NCBI GenBank assembly: GCA_964519955.1 | Contig: CAZFLM010000078.1 | Coordinates: 1 to 29,141, forward strand | DNA from: CAZFLM01 sp964519955 | GTDB taxonomy: Bacteria; Armatimonadota; Chthonomonadetes; Chthonomonadales; CAJBBX01 | DNA: 29,141 nt | Direction of reading: 5' to 3' | Shown: positions 7,966 to 15,945 of the stretch, one piece after another | How positions within the stretch are numbered: position 1 is the stretch's first letter | How the letters are laid out: each line of letters starts with the position of its first letter | The notes under the pieces: generated by a model | What the model was told of the DNA's origin: nothing | What the model saw: only the letters and a program-made list of their open reading frames with translations | Database searches by the model: none | Program-made: the position numbers and the translations under genes

Positions 7966-7987
7966 GGGACGCAGCAAGCAGCGTCCC
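7966..7987. repeat. Palindromic intergenic hairpin
   Basis: GGGACGC (7966-7972) and GCGTCCC (7981-7987) form a 7-bp stem around an eight-base loop in the namZ-queA intergenic region. Such compact GGGACGC palindromes are often dispersed intergenic repeats; it is also placed where it could fold in the namZ leader. No second copy is visible in this window. Confidence 0.4.
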
Positions 7988-8083
7988 TACAGTCCATCTG
8001 CCGGGCATTTCCGCTCGCGGCACGCGGCTTCCTGCATGCGGACCTGCGGCGTACCGGGTTGTCCAACTTCGGCGCGCCAAACC

Positions 8084-8113
8084 TTGACCGCCCTTCCCCG
8101 CCGCCGCTACAAT
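8084..8113 (+). promoter_or_regulatory. Promoter for the queA-dedA unit
   Basis: TTGACC (8084-8089) and TACAAT (8108-8113) are separated by 18 bases and lie 23 bases before the queA start codon. This is a good match to a vegetative promoter in an otherwise very G+C-rich intergenic region. Confidence 0.65.
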
Positions 8114-8136
8114 GAGGGGACAGCAGACCAGCACCC

Positions 8137-9153
8137 ATGCGCACCGACCTATTCGACTACGACCTACCCCCGGAGCTGATCGCGCAGGAGCCGGTCCCGC
8201 GCGGCGCTTCGCGTTTGCTCACTCTCGATCGATCGTCCGGCGCAATCCGCATCGGCGCGTTCGCGGAGCTGCCCGGCCTGCTGCGCCCCGGCGATGTGCT
8301 GGTGCTGAATGACACCCGCGTTTCCGCGCGCCGCGTCATGGGCCGGCTCGCCGACGGGCGCGAGGTCGAGGCGCTGCTGCTGCGGCCCGTGGGCGAGCGC
8401 CGGTGGGACGCGCTGGTTCGGCCGGGGCGCAAGATGCGCGCGGGAACGCCGGTCTGGCTCACGCTGTCGGATGGCGGCGAGGCTGCCGCCACGGTGGTGG
8501 CATCCACGGACGAGGGCGGGCGCACGCTGGAGTTCGCGGACGCCGCAGCCCGGGACCGCCTGACGCACGAGGGCGTCGCCCCGCTGCCGCCGTACATCCA
8601 CGCGCGGCTGGCGGACGAAGAGCGCTACCAGACCGTCTACTCGCGCGAGGAGGGCTCCGCCGCAGCGCCGACCGCCGGGCTGCACTTCCCGGCCGAGATG
8701 CTCGCGACAATCCAGGCGGCCGGCGTGCGCATCGCGCGGGCCACTCTGCACGTGGGCGTCGACACGTTCCGCCCGGTCCGTTCCGACGATGTCGAGAGCC
8801 ACGAGATGCACGGGGAGTGGTACTCGGTCTCGGACGAGGCCGCCGGCACGATCAACTCGGCGAGCGGACGCATCGTGGCGGTGGGCACCACGTCGGTGCG
8901 GGCGCTGGAGAGCGCTGCCGTCGGGCCGAGGCGCGTGGCCAGCGGGTGCGCCGTGACGCGGCTCTTCATCACGCCGGGCTACACGTTCCAGTGCGTCGAC
9001 GCGATGCTGACGAACTTCCATCTGCCGCGCTCGACGCTGCTCATGCTCATCTCGGCCTTCGCGGGGCGCGACCACATCCTGGCCGCATACCGGGAGGCCG
9101 TTGCCAACCGTCTGCGCTTCTACAGCTTCGGCGACGCGATGTTCATCGCCTGA
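8137..9153 (+). CDS. queA: S-adenosylmethionine:tRNA ribosyltransferase-isomerase QueA
   Basis: QueA transfers and isomerises the ribose of SAM onto preQ1 at the tRNA wobble position, giving epoxyqueuosine. The 338-residue sequence is full length for the family. It starts with the typical DLFDYDLPPELIAQEP segment, followed by LVLNDTRVSARRV, RPGRKMRAG, the signature APLPPYIHA, the AAPTAGLHF active-site segment, and TNFHLPRSTLLMLISAFAG near the C-terminus. It acts in the cytosol. The ATG at 8137 gives the canonical MRTDLFDYDLP start, although no strong Shine-Dalgarno sequence lies directly upstream. It leads a probable four-gene rightward unit; the next gene starts 28 bases after its stop. Confidence 0.97.
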   Translation: MRTDLFDYDLPPELIAQEPVPRGASRLLTLDRSSGAIRIGAFAELPGLLRPGDVLVLNDTRVSARRVMGRLADGREVEALLLRPVGERRWDALVRPGRKMRAGTPVWLTLSDGGEAAATVVASTDEGGRTLEFADAAARDRLTHEGVAPLPPYIHARLADEERYQTVYSREEGSAAAPTAGLHFPAEMLATIQAAGVRIARATLHVGVDTFRPVRSDDVESHEMHGEWYSVSDEAAGTINSASGRIVAVGTTSVRALESAAVGPRRVASGCAVTRLFITPGYTFQCVDAMLTNFHLPRSTLLMLISAFAGRDHILAAYREAVANRLRFYSFGDAMFIA

Positions 9154-9181
9154 GGGCGCGTCACCGGATCGGGGATCATCC

Positions 9182-10402
9182 ATGCGGATCGAAGACTACC
9201 AGAAGTGGCTGTCCTCGCAGTTCCTCGACGAACCGGCCGAGGAAGAGGCCGAACCTGCCGCAGCCGTGCTGCCCGAAGAACAGCCGGTGGCCGTCGAGCC
9301 AGCCGTCGTCGAGCCGGTGCAGTTCACGCCCGAGCCCGCACCTCCCGCCCCTGCTGTGCCGGCGTGGCGCCCACCGTCGCCACCCGAGGAGCCGCCGATA
9401 CCGGCCGAGGCCGTCGACACGTCGCAGCTTGGCCCGGCAGCGTACATCGGACGCGCGCCGGCCACGCGCCCATCTACGCCGCAGCCCGAGCCCGCCGAGC
9501 CCGCGCCCCCGCCGCCCCCGCCCGCCCCGCAGGCAGCAGCGCCGGCCCCCGCGCCACATATCGACACCGAGCCGGTCTACACGCGGCCCGCCCGGGTGAT
9601 CGACGAGTCGGAGGAGGTCGCGCCGCCGATCGATCGCTACCTTCGGCGACGCCGCCCCGAGCAGCCGGCGGGCCAACTGCCGCTTGAGGTGGCCGCCGCG
9701 GCACCCGAGCCGGAGCCCGAGCCCGAGGCCGAACCTGAGCCCGTAGCGGTGGAAGCGCAGGCGCCCCCGGAGCATGAGGTCGAGGCCGAGGAGACTGTCC
9801 AGGCGGACGAGGCTGAGACCGCGCCCGAGCCGGAAGCTGAGGTCGTCGAGGCCGAACCCGCGCTGCGTCCCGAACCGGCCCTGGTGCCGGAGCCGGAACC
9901 GGTGCACGCCATCGTCACCGAGGTCGAGAGGCCGGCCGCCACAGCCGCTCCAGAGCCCGCGGTCGAGGCCGAAGCGGCGGCTCCCGAGGCGGCGGCTCCC
10001 GAAGAGCCCGAGCCGAAGCCCGAGGCGCCGATCCGCCGTGCGCGGCACGCCCGCAACGTCAGGCCGACCGAGGTCGTGCGCGAGATGGACGCCAAGACGC
10101 TCTGGAACCTGGTGCCGCGGCACATCCAGACGCTCGTGGCACTGGACTCGGACGAGGTCACCCAGAACTCCTACAAGCGCGCCTTCCGCGAGTCCCGGGT
10201 GGATCTGGTGCAGAGGCTGCTGGATCCGACGCTCTCGCTAGAGGAGACCTCGCGGCTGCTCAACGTGTGCCCCACGACCGTGCGGCGCTACACGAACCGC
10301 GGGCTGCTGACGCACCAGCGCACCTCGGGCGATCAGCGGCGCTTCAAGCTCTCCGACGTGCTGGCCTTCCTGGAGGCGCAGCAGCAGGCCAGGGAACCGT
10401 AG
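9182..10402 (+). CDS. P/E/A-rich protein with C-terminal MerR/excisionase-like HTH
   Basis: This 406-residue protein has three parts. A short conserved-looking N-terminus (MRIEDYQKWLSSQFLD) is followed by about 270 residues of low-complexity Pro/Glu/Ala/Val (repeated EPEPEPEAEPEP-like runs). The folded C-terminus, about residues 302-406, contains a MerR/excisionase-type helix-turn-helix (SLEETSRLLNVCPTTVRRYT, a GLL wing, then DQRRFKLSDVLAFLE). The acidic linker is probably disordered and may tether the DNA-binding head to another partner through the N-terminal peptide. I do not recognise a named family for the whole protein. The ATG at 9182 is chosen over an upstream in-frame codon at 9101 because the latter would run into queA. 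The GT4 gene begins 13 bases downstream. Confidence 0.8.
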   Translation: MRIEDYQKWLSSQFLDEPAEEEAEPAAAVLPEEQPVAVEPAVVEPVQFTPEPAPPAPAVPAWRPPSPPEEPPIPAEAVDTSQLGPAAYIGRAPATRPSTPQPEPAEPAPPPPPPAPQAAAPAPAPHIDTEPVYTRPARVIDESEEVAPPIDRYLRRRRPEQPAGQLPLEVAAAAPEPEPEPEAEPEPVAVEAQAPPEHEVEAEETVQADEAETAPEPEAEVVEAEPALRPEPALVPEPEPVHAIVTEVERPAATAAPEPAVEAEAAAPEAAAPEEPEPKPEAPIRRARHARNVRPTEVVREMDAKTLWNLVPRHIQTLVALDSDEVTQNSYKRAFRESRVDLVQRLLDPTLSLEETSRLLNVCPTTVRRYTNRGLLTHQRTSGDQRRFKLSDVLAFLEAQQQAREP

Positions 10403-10415
10403 CGGCATTGCCACG

Positions 10416-11615
10416 ATGAGGGTCGCGGTCTTCTCGGAATGCTATGAGCCGGTTCAGAACGGCGTCAGCACGTCGGTGAGCACGCTCGTCGACGAGCTGC
10501 GCGCGCGGCATCATCACGTCTTCGTGATCGCGCCGCACTTCGCCGCCCATCGCGACGCCGAGCCGTTCATCGTGCGCGTGCCGTCGTACCAGACGCGGTT
10601 CAACCAGGACTATCCCCTCGCCTACCCGTGGTTCCCGCGCCTACGCCGCCGGTTCAGCCGCGTCGCGCCGGACGTCATCCACTCGCACAGCCCGTTCGCG
10701 GTGGGCCTGCTGGCGGCGCACCTGGCCCAGGACGACGGCGTGCCGCTGGTCTCGACCTACCACACGCTCTACAGCCACTACGCGCACTACCTGTTCTTCC
10801 TGCCGGACCCCGCCATCCAGGCCTTCCTGAAGTGGTGGATTCCCGACTACTACAACCGCTGCGCCGGCGTGATCGTGCCGTCGCGCGTGGCCGAGGACTC
10901 GCTGCTGAAGTACGGCGTCACCGCGCCGATCACCGTGGTGCCGACCGGTGTGCCGATCCCCGCGCCGGAGGACGTGAGCGCGGAGGCCCAACTCGAGGCG
11001 CGCGCGCGCTGGGATATCCCGCCCGACGTGCCGCTGCTCCTCTACGTCGGACGGATCGCCCGCGAGAAGAACCCGGAGCTGGTCATGTGCGCGTTCTCGG
11101 CGGTGGCCGACGAGTACCAGGACGCTCGGCTGCTCGTGATCGGCGGGGGGCCGTACCTGGACGAGTGCCGCCAGCGGGCGCGCCACCTGCCGAACGGGGA
11201 GCGCATCATCTTCGCGGGGCCGACGCCGCACGAGGAGCTGACGCCGGTCTACGCGGCCGCGGACCTCTTCGTGTTCGGGTCGAGCACCGAGACGCAGGGC
11301 CTGGTCATCGCTGAGGCGCGGGCCGCGGGCACTCCGGCCGTGGTGGTCAGCGGCGGCGGCGCCTCCGAGACCGTGCGCAGCGGGGAGGACGGCATCGTGG
11401 TCGCGCCTGAGTTCGGCGAGTTCGCGGAGGCCGTCCGATCGCTCCTGGGCGACTCCGCGCGGCTCGCGGCGCTTCGCGAAGCCTGCCTCCGCAACGCGCA
11501 CGACTACACGCCCGGCGCGATGACCGAGCGCATCATCGGGGTGTACGAGCGGGCGACCGGCGGGCATGTGCACTCAGCCCACTCGGTGGGCTCCGGACCT
11601 GACGGAGCGCCGTAG
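10416..11615 (+). CDS. Glycosyltransferase family 4 (GT-B fold)
   Basis: This 399-residue cytosolic or membrane-peripheral GT4 transferase has an N-terminal acceptor domain starting MRVAVFSECYEPVQNGVSTS, where the NGVSTS glycine loop is typical. A C-terminal donor domain carries LYVGRIAREKNPELVM (near residue 208) and the E-x7-E motif in STETQGLVIAEARAAGTP (near residue 289). Closest in style are lipid mannosyl- or glucosyltransferases such as the diacylglycerol glycosyltransferases and PimB-like enzymes, but donor and acceptor cannot be settled from sequence. The neighbouring dedA gene also concerns membrane lipids, which mildly supports a glycolipid role. There is no signal peptide or obvious transmembrane helix. 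Confidence 0.92.
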   Translation: MRVAVFSECYEPVQNGVSTSVSTLVDELRARHHHVFVIAPHFAAHRDAEPFIVRVPSYQTRFNQDYPLAYPWFPRLRRRFSRVAPDVIHSHSPFAVGLLAAHLAQDDGVPLVSTYHTLYSHYAHYLFFLPDPAIQAFLKWWIPDYYNRCAGVIVPSRVAEDSLLKYGVTAPITVVPTGVPIPAPEDVSAEAQLEARARWDIPPDVPLLLYVGRIAREKNPELVMCAFSAVADEYQDARLLVIGGGPYLDECRQRARHLPNGERIIFAGPTPHEELTPVYAAADLFVFGSSTETQGLVIAEARAAGTPAVVVSGGGASETVRSGEDGIVVAPEFGEFAEAVRSLLGDSARLAALREACLRNAHDYTPGAMTERIIGVYERATGGHVHSAHSVGSGPDGAP

Positions 11616-11677
11616 CCTGTCGCGCCGCCGTACCCACTCTCTGCTCTACGATCATCCTGCCGCACATCGGAGTTCAC

Positions 11678-12364
11678 ATGGGGTTCTTGAGCCAGGCCAT
11701 CAGCTTCTTCTTGCACATCGACAAGCACCTCGGCGACGCCATCAAGCAGTACGGCACGGGAACGTACCTGCTGCTGTTCGTCATCGTGTTCTGCGAGACG
11801 GGGCTCGTGTTCACGCCGTTCCTGCCCGGCGACTCGCTGCTGTTCGCGGCAGGGCTCTTCGCCCGCCTCGGCTCGCTGGACTACGCGACGGTCGCGCTCG
11901 TCCTGGGGCTCGCGGCGCTGACCGGCGACAACGCGAACTACTTCGCGGGCAAGTTCCTTGGGCGGCGCCTGTTCCGGGGCACGTCCGGCCGGTTCCTCAA
12001 GCAGGAGAACCTCGACCGGACCCACGCGTTCTTCGAGCGCTACGGCGGCAAGACGATCATCCTGGCGCGCTTCGTGCCCATCGTCCGCACCTTCGCGCCG
12101 TTCGTGGCGGGCATGGGCGCGATGACCTACCGCCGGTTCCTCGCGTTCAGCGTGGCCGCGGCGACGATGTGGGTGGGCATCTGCGTGTCGGCGGGCTACT
12201 TCTTCGGGAGCATCCCGGCGGTCCGCAGGAACTTCTCGCTCGCCGTCCTCGCCATCGTGGCCATCTCGATCCTGCCGGCAGTCGTGGAGTTCATCAAGCA
12301 CAGGCGGGAGAAGGCTGCCCGTGAGCAGGCCGCCAGCGCGTCGGAGGAGCCTGCCGGGGAGTGA
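11678..12364 (+). CDS. DedA-family membrane protein (VTT domain)
   Basis: This 228-residue inner-membrane protein of the DedA/VTT family has members that flip undecaprenyl phosphate or phospholipids and support proton-dependent membrane homeostasis. Signatures seen are CETGLVFTPFLPGDSLLF (near residue 45), then FFERYGGKTIILARFVPIVR (near residue 120) leading into FAPFVAGMGAM, the conserved arginine-rich re-entrant region. Several hydrophobic helices follow, and the tail is charged (KHRREKAAREQA). Length is normal. The ATG follows GGAG at about 11668. It is the last gene of the queA unit and is followed by a strong intrinsic terminator. Confidence 0.95.
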   Translation: MGFLSQAISFFLHIDKHLGDAIKQYGTGTYLLLFVIVFCETGLVFTPFLPGDSLLFAAGLFARLGSLDYATVALVLGLAALTGDNANYFAGKFLGRRLFRGTSGRFLKQENLDRTHAFFERYGGKTIILARFVPIVRTFAPFVAGMGAMTYRRFLAFSVAAATMWVGICVSAGYFFGSIPAVRRNFSLAVLAIVAISILPAVVEFIKHRREKAAREQAASASEEPAGE

Positions 12365-12381
12365 AGTGCGGCGGGTAGAGG

Positions 12382-12425
12382 ACGGGGCCGCGTGACTCGG
12401 TTCGCCTGGTCACGCGGCCCCGTTT
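12382..12425 (+). terminator. Intrinsic terminator after dedA
   Basis: A perfect 15-bp stem (12382-12396 with 12409-12423) with a 12-base loop is followed by TTTGTTCT. This is the clearest rho-independent terminator in the window. It also separates dedA from the convergent epimerase gene. Confidence 0.88.
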
Positions 12426-12439
12426 GTTCTGGGCTGGGG

Positions 12440-13354
12440 TCAGGCGCCGAGGATGGCGCGGAGGGCGGGCTCCAGGTCGGGGTGCCGCCAGCGGAAGCCG
12501 AGGCTCTGCGCCACGGCCGGAAGCACCTTCTGGCCACTCAGGAGGAACTCCGCGAACTCCCCGACCACCGCCTTGAGCGCGAAGCCCGGCACGCGGAACA
12601 CGGCCGGGCGCCGTAGGATGGCCGCGAGCATGGCGGTCAGCTCGCCGTTGGTGGCCGGGTTCGGCGCCACGCAGTTCAGCGGGCCGCGCACGTCGTCTCG
12701 CCTCAGTGCCCAGCGAACCAGCTCGATCTGGTCCTCCAGGTGGATCCACGGCATGTACTGCTTGCCGGAGCCCAGCCTGCCACCCAGGCCCGTGCGCGTC
12801 ACGGAGACGAGCTTCGGCAGCGCGCCGCCCCCCTCGCCGAGAACGGTGCCCGTGCGCAGGAGGACGACCCGCCATCCACGCTCACCGGCCTTCAACGCCT
12901 CGGCCTCCCAGTCCGCGCAGAGGCACCCCAGGAAGTCGCTGCCCGCGGGCGTCTCCTCGGTCACCGGGGTGTCGCCGCACGAGCCGTAGTAGCCGGTGGC
13001 CGACGCGTTCAGCAGCACCCTGCCATCGCGCCCGGCCTCGCCCGCAGCCTCCACAATGGCGCGCGTCGTGTCGATCCGGCTGGAGCGCAGGCGCTCCTTG
13101 AACTCCGGCGTCCAGCGCTGCGCGGCGATCGACTCGCCGGTCAGGTTCACCACGGCGTCTGCCGCGGCGACCGCCTCGCGCCACGCCCCTTCGCGCGCCG
13201 GGTCCCACGCAGCGATCTCGATGCCCGACGGCAGCACCGTCGCGGCACGCTCGGGCTGGCGGGCGAACGCGGTGACGCAGTGCCCATCGCGCGCGAGCGC
13301 GGGGCACAGCGACCGGCCGATGAACCCGGTTGCTCCGGCGACGACGACGTGCAT
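12440..13354 (-). CDS. TIGR01777-family NAD(P)-dependent epimerase (YfcH/SDR39U1-like)
   Basis: This 304-residue atypical short-chain dehydrogenase/reductase begins with the Rossmann motif VVAGATGFIGRSL. Family hallmarks follow: NLTGESIAAQRW, a SASATGYYG active-site segment with the Tyr, a DWEAEAL segment, LLRTGTVLGEGGGALPK and the substrate-region sequence MPWIHLEDQI, then a C-terminal DUF1731-like domain ending GFRWRHPDLEPAL. The exact substrate of this widespread family is unknown. Its start is 15 bases after the stop of the lyxose-isomerase-like gene, so it is probably the last gene of that operon, with GGGGA as a modest ribosome site. Cytosolic. Confidence 0.93.
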   Translation of the reverse strand: MHVVVAGATGFIGRSLCPALARDGHCVTAFARQPERAATVLPSGIEIAAWDPAREGAWREAVAAADAVVNLTGESIAAQRWTPEFKERLRSSRIDTTRAIVEAAGEAGRDGRVLLNASATGYYGSCGDTPVTEETPAGSDFLGCLCADWEAEALKAGERGWRVVLLRTGTVLGEGGGALPKLVSVTRTGLGGRLGSGKQYMPWIHLEDQIELVRWALRRDDVRGPLNCVAPNPATNGELTAMLAAILRRPAVFRVPGFALKAVVGEFAEFLLSGQKVLPAVAQSLGFRWRHPDLEPALRAILGA

Positions 13355-13369
13355 ACGCGATCCCCGCGG

Positions 13370-13915
13370 TTACTCGCCGATGACGGGCTCGCGCATGATG
13401 CGCGGGTCGGTGAAGATGTCCGTACCGTCGCGGCTAGTCGTGGAGAACTCGGAGACGACGGCGCCGTCGCTGCCGCCCTGGAACCAGTGCGGCGTGTTCG
13501 GCTTGAGCGTGTACTGCTGGCCTGGGTTCAGCACGATCTCGTGGAAGACCGTGTAGTGCTCCTCGTCGCCCATGGGGGGCCGCGCCTTGGGCTTCTCCGT
13601 CGCGTCGCCAGGCACGTAGAGGTAGACCGTGCCGAAGCGGCAGCGGAAGGTCTCCTCCTTGCCCGGGTCGCCGTCGACGGGCGGATGGCGGTGCTCGGGG
13701 CAGGTCTGGTGCGGGAAGAGCACCAGCTCCTTGGCGCAGCAGCGCTCCGTGTTCACGTAGACGACGATCTCCAAGCCGGTGCGCTCCAGGCACCCAAGCC
13801 CGAAGTCGGCCACCTCCAGGTTCTCGACCTCTTCCGGCGTCAGCACGATGCCGGCGCGATCGAGGTACTGCCGTGCGCGGCGGACGGCGTGGGCATACTG
13901 CTCCTGCGTAACCAT
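13370..13915 (-). CDS. D-lyxose ketol-isomerase-like cupin
   Basis: This 181-residue cupin resembles the D-lyxose/D-mannose isomerase family, which interconverts D-lyxose and D-xylulose (or D-mannose and D-fructose) with a Mn2+ centre. The metal set is visible: H75 and H77 in CPEHRHPP, E88 in KEETFRCRFG and H143 in NTPHWFQGG. Length is close to characterised small lyxose isomerases. The ATG at 13915 is preceded by GGAGAG on the minus strand. The reading frame runs open far upstream without a stop, but that part overlaps fucI in another frame and is not coding. Position between L-fucose isomerase and an epimerase suggests a deoxy- or pentose-sugar catabolic operon. Confidence 0.85.
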   Translation of the reverse strand: MVTQEQYAHAVRRARQYLDRAGIVLTPEEVENLEVADFGLGCLERTGLEIVVYVNTERCCAKELVLFPHQTCPEHRHPPVDGDPGKEETFRCRFGTVYLYVPGDATEKPKARPPMGDEEHYTVFHEIVLNPGQQYTLKPNTPHWFQGGSDGAVVSEFSTTSRDGTDIFTDPRIMREPVIGE

Positions 13916-14007
13916 GGTGGTGCTTCTCTCCTCTACCAAGGGCGATGCGACACGACTGGGAGCGGCGGCGGCGCACAGACCATGAGCGCGCCGCCGCCGG
14001 CCTAACC

Positions 14008-15822
14008 CTACCCGTACAGCGGGCCGTACGCTGCGCAGGCGCGGTAGTCGGCGCCCTGCGGCTCGAGCGCGCCGAACCTGGACCAGACGGCCGGGCGGAA
14101 CACGCGCTCCTCGGGCACGTTGTGCATGTCGACCGGGATGCGCAGGATCGACGCCAGCGCGATCAGGTCGCCGCCCACGTGGCCGTAGGCGATGGCGCCG
14201 TGGTTCGCGCCCCAGTTGTTCATCACCGAGTAGACATCCGCGAAGGGGCCGCTGCCGGTGACGCGCGGCGCGAACCAGGTCGTCGGCCACGTCGGGTCGG
14301 TGCGCGCGTCCAGCGTCTTGTGGACGGCCTCGGGCAGCTCGACCGTGCAGCCCTCGGCGATCTGCAGGACCGGGCCGAGCCCCTTCACCAGGTTCAGGCG
14401 GGCCATGGTGCACGGGATGCCACCGAGCGTGGCGAACTGGCTGGACCAGCCGCCCCCGCGGAAGTAGCCCAGGTCGCTGGCGCACCAGTGCGTGGCGTCG
14501 AGGCAGGCCGCGGCCTCGTCCGGGGTGACATCCCAGTACGGCTTGACGCCGGGCTGCCCGCCGATCGTCTGCCGGCCCGTCCAGTCCAGCGCGGTGGCGC
14601 CGGAGTTGATGAGGTGGATGAAGCCGCCCGCCGCTTCGCCGGCCACGTCGTAGCCGCAGATGCGCTTCACCGCGTCCGGGCTCCAGAAGGTGCGCACGTC
14701 GGAGAACATCTGCGCGCCGCCCGTCAGCAGGTGGCCGAAGAGCATGGTCAGCCCGTTCAGGCTGTCGTTCTCCGTCGCCACGACGTACGGCTGGCGGATG
14801 CCGGTCCAGTCGAACGAGGTGTTGAGGATCGACTCGAGGAAGTCGCCGTTCGGCAGGAAGTCGGTCCAATGGCGCTGGCCCTGGAAGCCGCTGGCGATGG
14901 CGTTGTGCCCGAGGGCCTCCTCGCCGAAGCCCATCTCGGCCAGCTTCGGGTTGCCCACCATCAGGTCGCGGGTGATGAGGGCCATCTTGACGCAGAACTC
15001 CCAGTCGGCGTCCTTCTGCGCCCGGGTGCGCTGCTTGGCGGCGGGGTTTTTGTCCATGCCCTCGGGGCAATTGGCCTTCACCCACGCCAGCGCGCGCTCG
15101 TACTCCGCCTTGTCGTAGATGCCCTCCGCGATGCGGCGCGAGTACTCGGTGAGGTCGATCGACTCGGAGCGCATGCCGAGGTAGTTCTCGATGAACCCGG
15201 GATCCACGATGCTGCCGGCGATGCCCATGGAGCAGCCGCCCAGCGCCAGATAGGACGCGCCGCGCATGGTCGCCGCCGCCAGGCCGGCCCGCGCGAAGCT
15301 CAGCAGCTTGGCCTGCACGTCGGCGGGGATCTCGGTGTCGGTCACATCCTGCACGTCGCGGCCGTAGATGCCGAACGCGGGCAGGCCCTTCTGCGCGTGC
15401 GCGGCCAGGACCGCGGCCAGGTAGACCGCGCCGGGGCGCTCCGTTCCGTTGAAGCCCCAGACGGCCTTCGGCACCAGCGGGTCCATGTCCATCGTCTCGG
15501 AACCGTAGCACCAGCAGCGCGTCACGGTGAGCGAGACGCCCACGCCCTCGCGGCGGAACTTGTCGGCGCACGCGGCGGCCTCGGCCACTCCGCCGATGCA
15601 CGTATCCGCGATGACGACCTCGACGGGCAGGCCGCACGCGTGGCGCACGTTCTTCGTCAGGAACTCCGCGGTCGCCTTCGCCATGGCCATCGTCTGGCCT
15701 TCGAGCGACTCCCGCACGCCGCCGAGGCGGCCGTCGATGGTGGGGCGAATGCCGATCTTGGGTAGAGCACCGCGCAGGCGGTTGGTGGGCGCAAGGGTAG
15801 GCATGCCGGCTACACTGGCCAT
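14008..15822 (-). CDS. fucI: L-fucose isomerase
   Basis: This 604-residue cytosolic Mn2+-dependent aldose-ketose isomerase converts L-fucose to L-fuculose (also D-arabinose to D-ribulose). It is full length compared with about 591 in Escherichia coli. The catalytic and metal residues align with E. coli E337, D361 and H528: here E351 (VATENDSLNG), D375 (FSDVRTFWSP) and H541 (NNWGANHGAIAYGHVGGD). The N-terminal region (LPKIGIRPTIDGRLGGVRES) is also typical. The start follows AAAGGA on the minus strand. No fuculokinase or fuculose-phosphate aldolase is in the window. The lyxose-isomerase-like gene lies 92 bases downstream on the same strand. Confidence 0.96.
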   Translation of the reverse strand: MASVAGMPTLAPTNRLRGALPKIGIRPTIDGRLGGVRESLEGQTMAMAKATAEFLTKNVRHACGLPVEVVIADTCIGGVAEAAACADKFRREGVGVSLTVTRCWCYGSETMDMDPLVPKAVWGFNGTERPGAVYLAAVLAAHAQKGLPAFGIYGRDVQDVTDTEIPADVQAKLLSFARAGLAAATMRGASYLALGGCSMGIAGSIVDPGFIENYLGMRSESIDLTEYSRRIAEGIYDKAEYERALAWVKANCPEGMDKNPAAKQRTRAQKDADWEFCVKMALITRDLMVGNPKLAEMGFGEEALGHNAIASGFQGQRHWTDFLPNGDFLESILNTSFDWTGIRQPYVVATENDSLNGLTMLFGHLLTGGAQMFSDVRTFWSPDAVKRICGYDVAGEAAGGFIHLINSGATALDWTGRQTIGGQPGVKPYWDVTPDEAAACLDATHWCASDLGYFRGGGWSSQFATLGGIPCTMARLNLVKGLGPVLQIAEGCTVELPEAVHKTLDARTDPTWPTTWFAPRVTGSGPFADVYSVMNNWGANHGAIAYGHVGGDLIALASILRIPVDMHNVPEERVFRPAVWSRFGALEPQGADYRACAAYGPLYG

Positions 15823-15908
15823 GGTGGGGTCCTTTCGGAATGGGCTGTAGGCTTGCTAGCAGGAGGTTTCCCGCCCGGCGCAGCGGATTCCTTTCCCCGT
15901 AAGCGATA

Positions 15909-15934
15909 CGGCCCTCCCGGAGTTGGGAGGGCCG
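15909..15934 (-). terminator. Hairpin terminator after the TPR NTPase gene
   Basis: A 10-bp perfect stem (CGGCCCTCCC with GGGAGGGCCG) and six-base loop start 12 bases beyond the stop codon of the NTPase gene. There is no T-run, so it is called on placement and stem quality. Confidence 0.6.
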
Positions 15935-15945
15935 CGCCGAGCGAG

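Noticed and set aside
6619..8115. Long plus-strand open frame opposite the NamZ-type gene
   Set aside because: This is a G+C-driven antisense frame; the minus-strand product carries all DUF1343 signatures.
9480..9530. C-rich tract resembling a microsatellite or repeat array
   Set aside because: It encodes the Pro-rich part of the HTH protein's linker in frame; it is coding low complexity, not an independent repeat.
13916..15637. Upstream extension of the lyxose-isomerase reading frame to 755 codons
   Set aside because: This part overlaps fucI on the same strand in another frame. It is low-complexity Arg/Gly/Ala sequence, and a ribosome site precedes the ATG at 13915.
13945..15765. 606-codon plus-strand open frame opposite fucI
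   Set aside because: It is antisense to a gene with catalytic residues matched to known FucI, its composition is Arg/His/Val-rich, and no domain is recognised.
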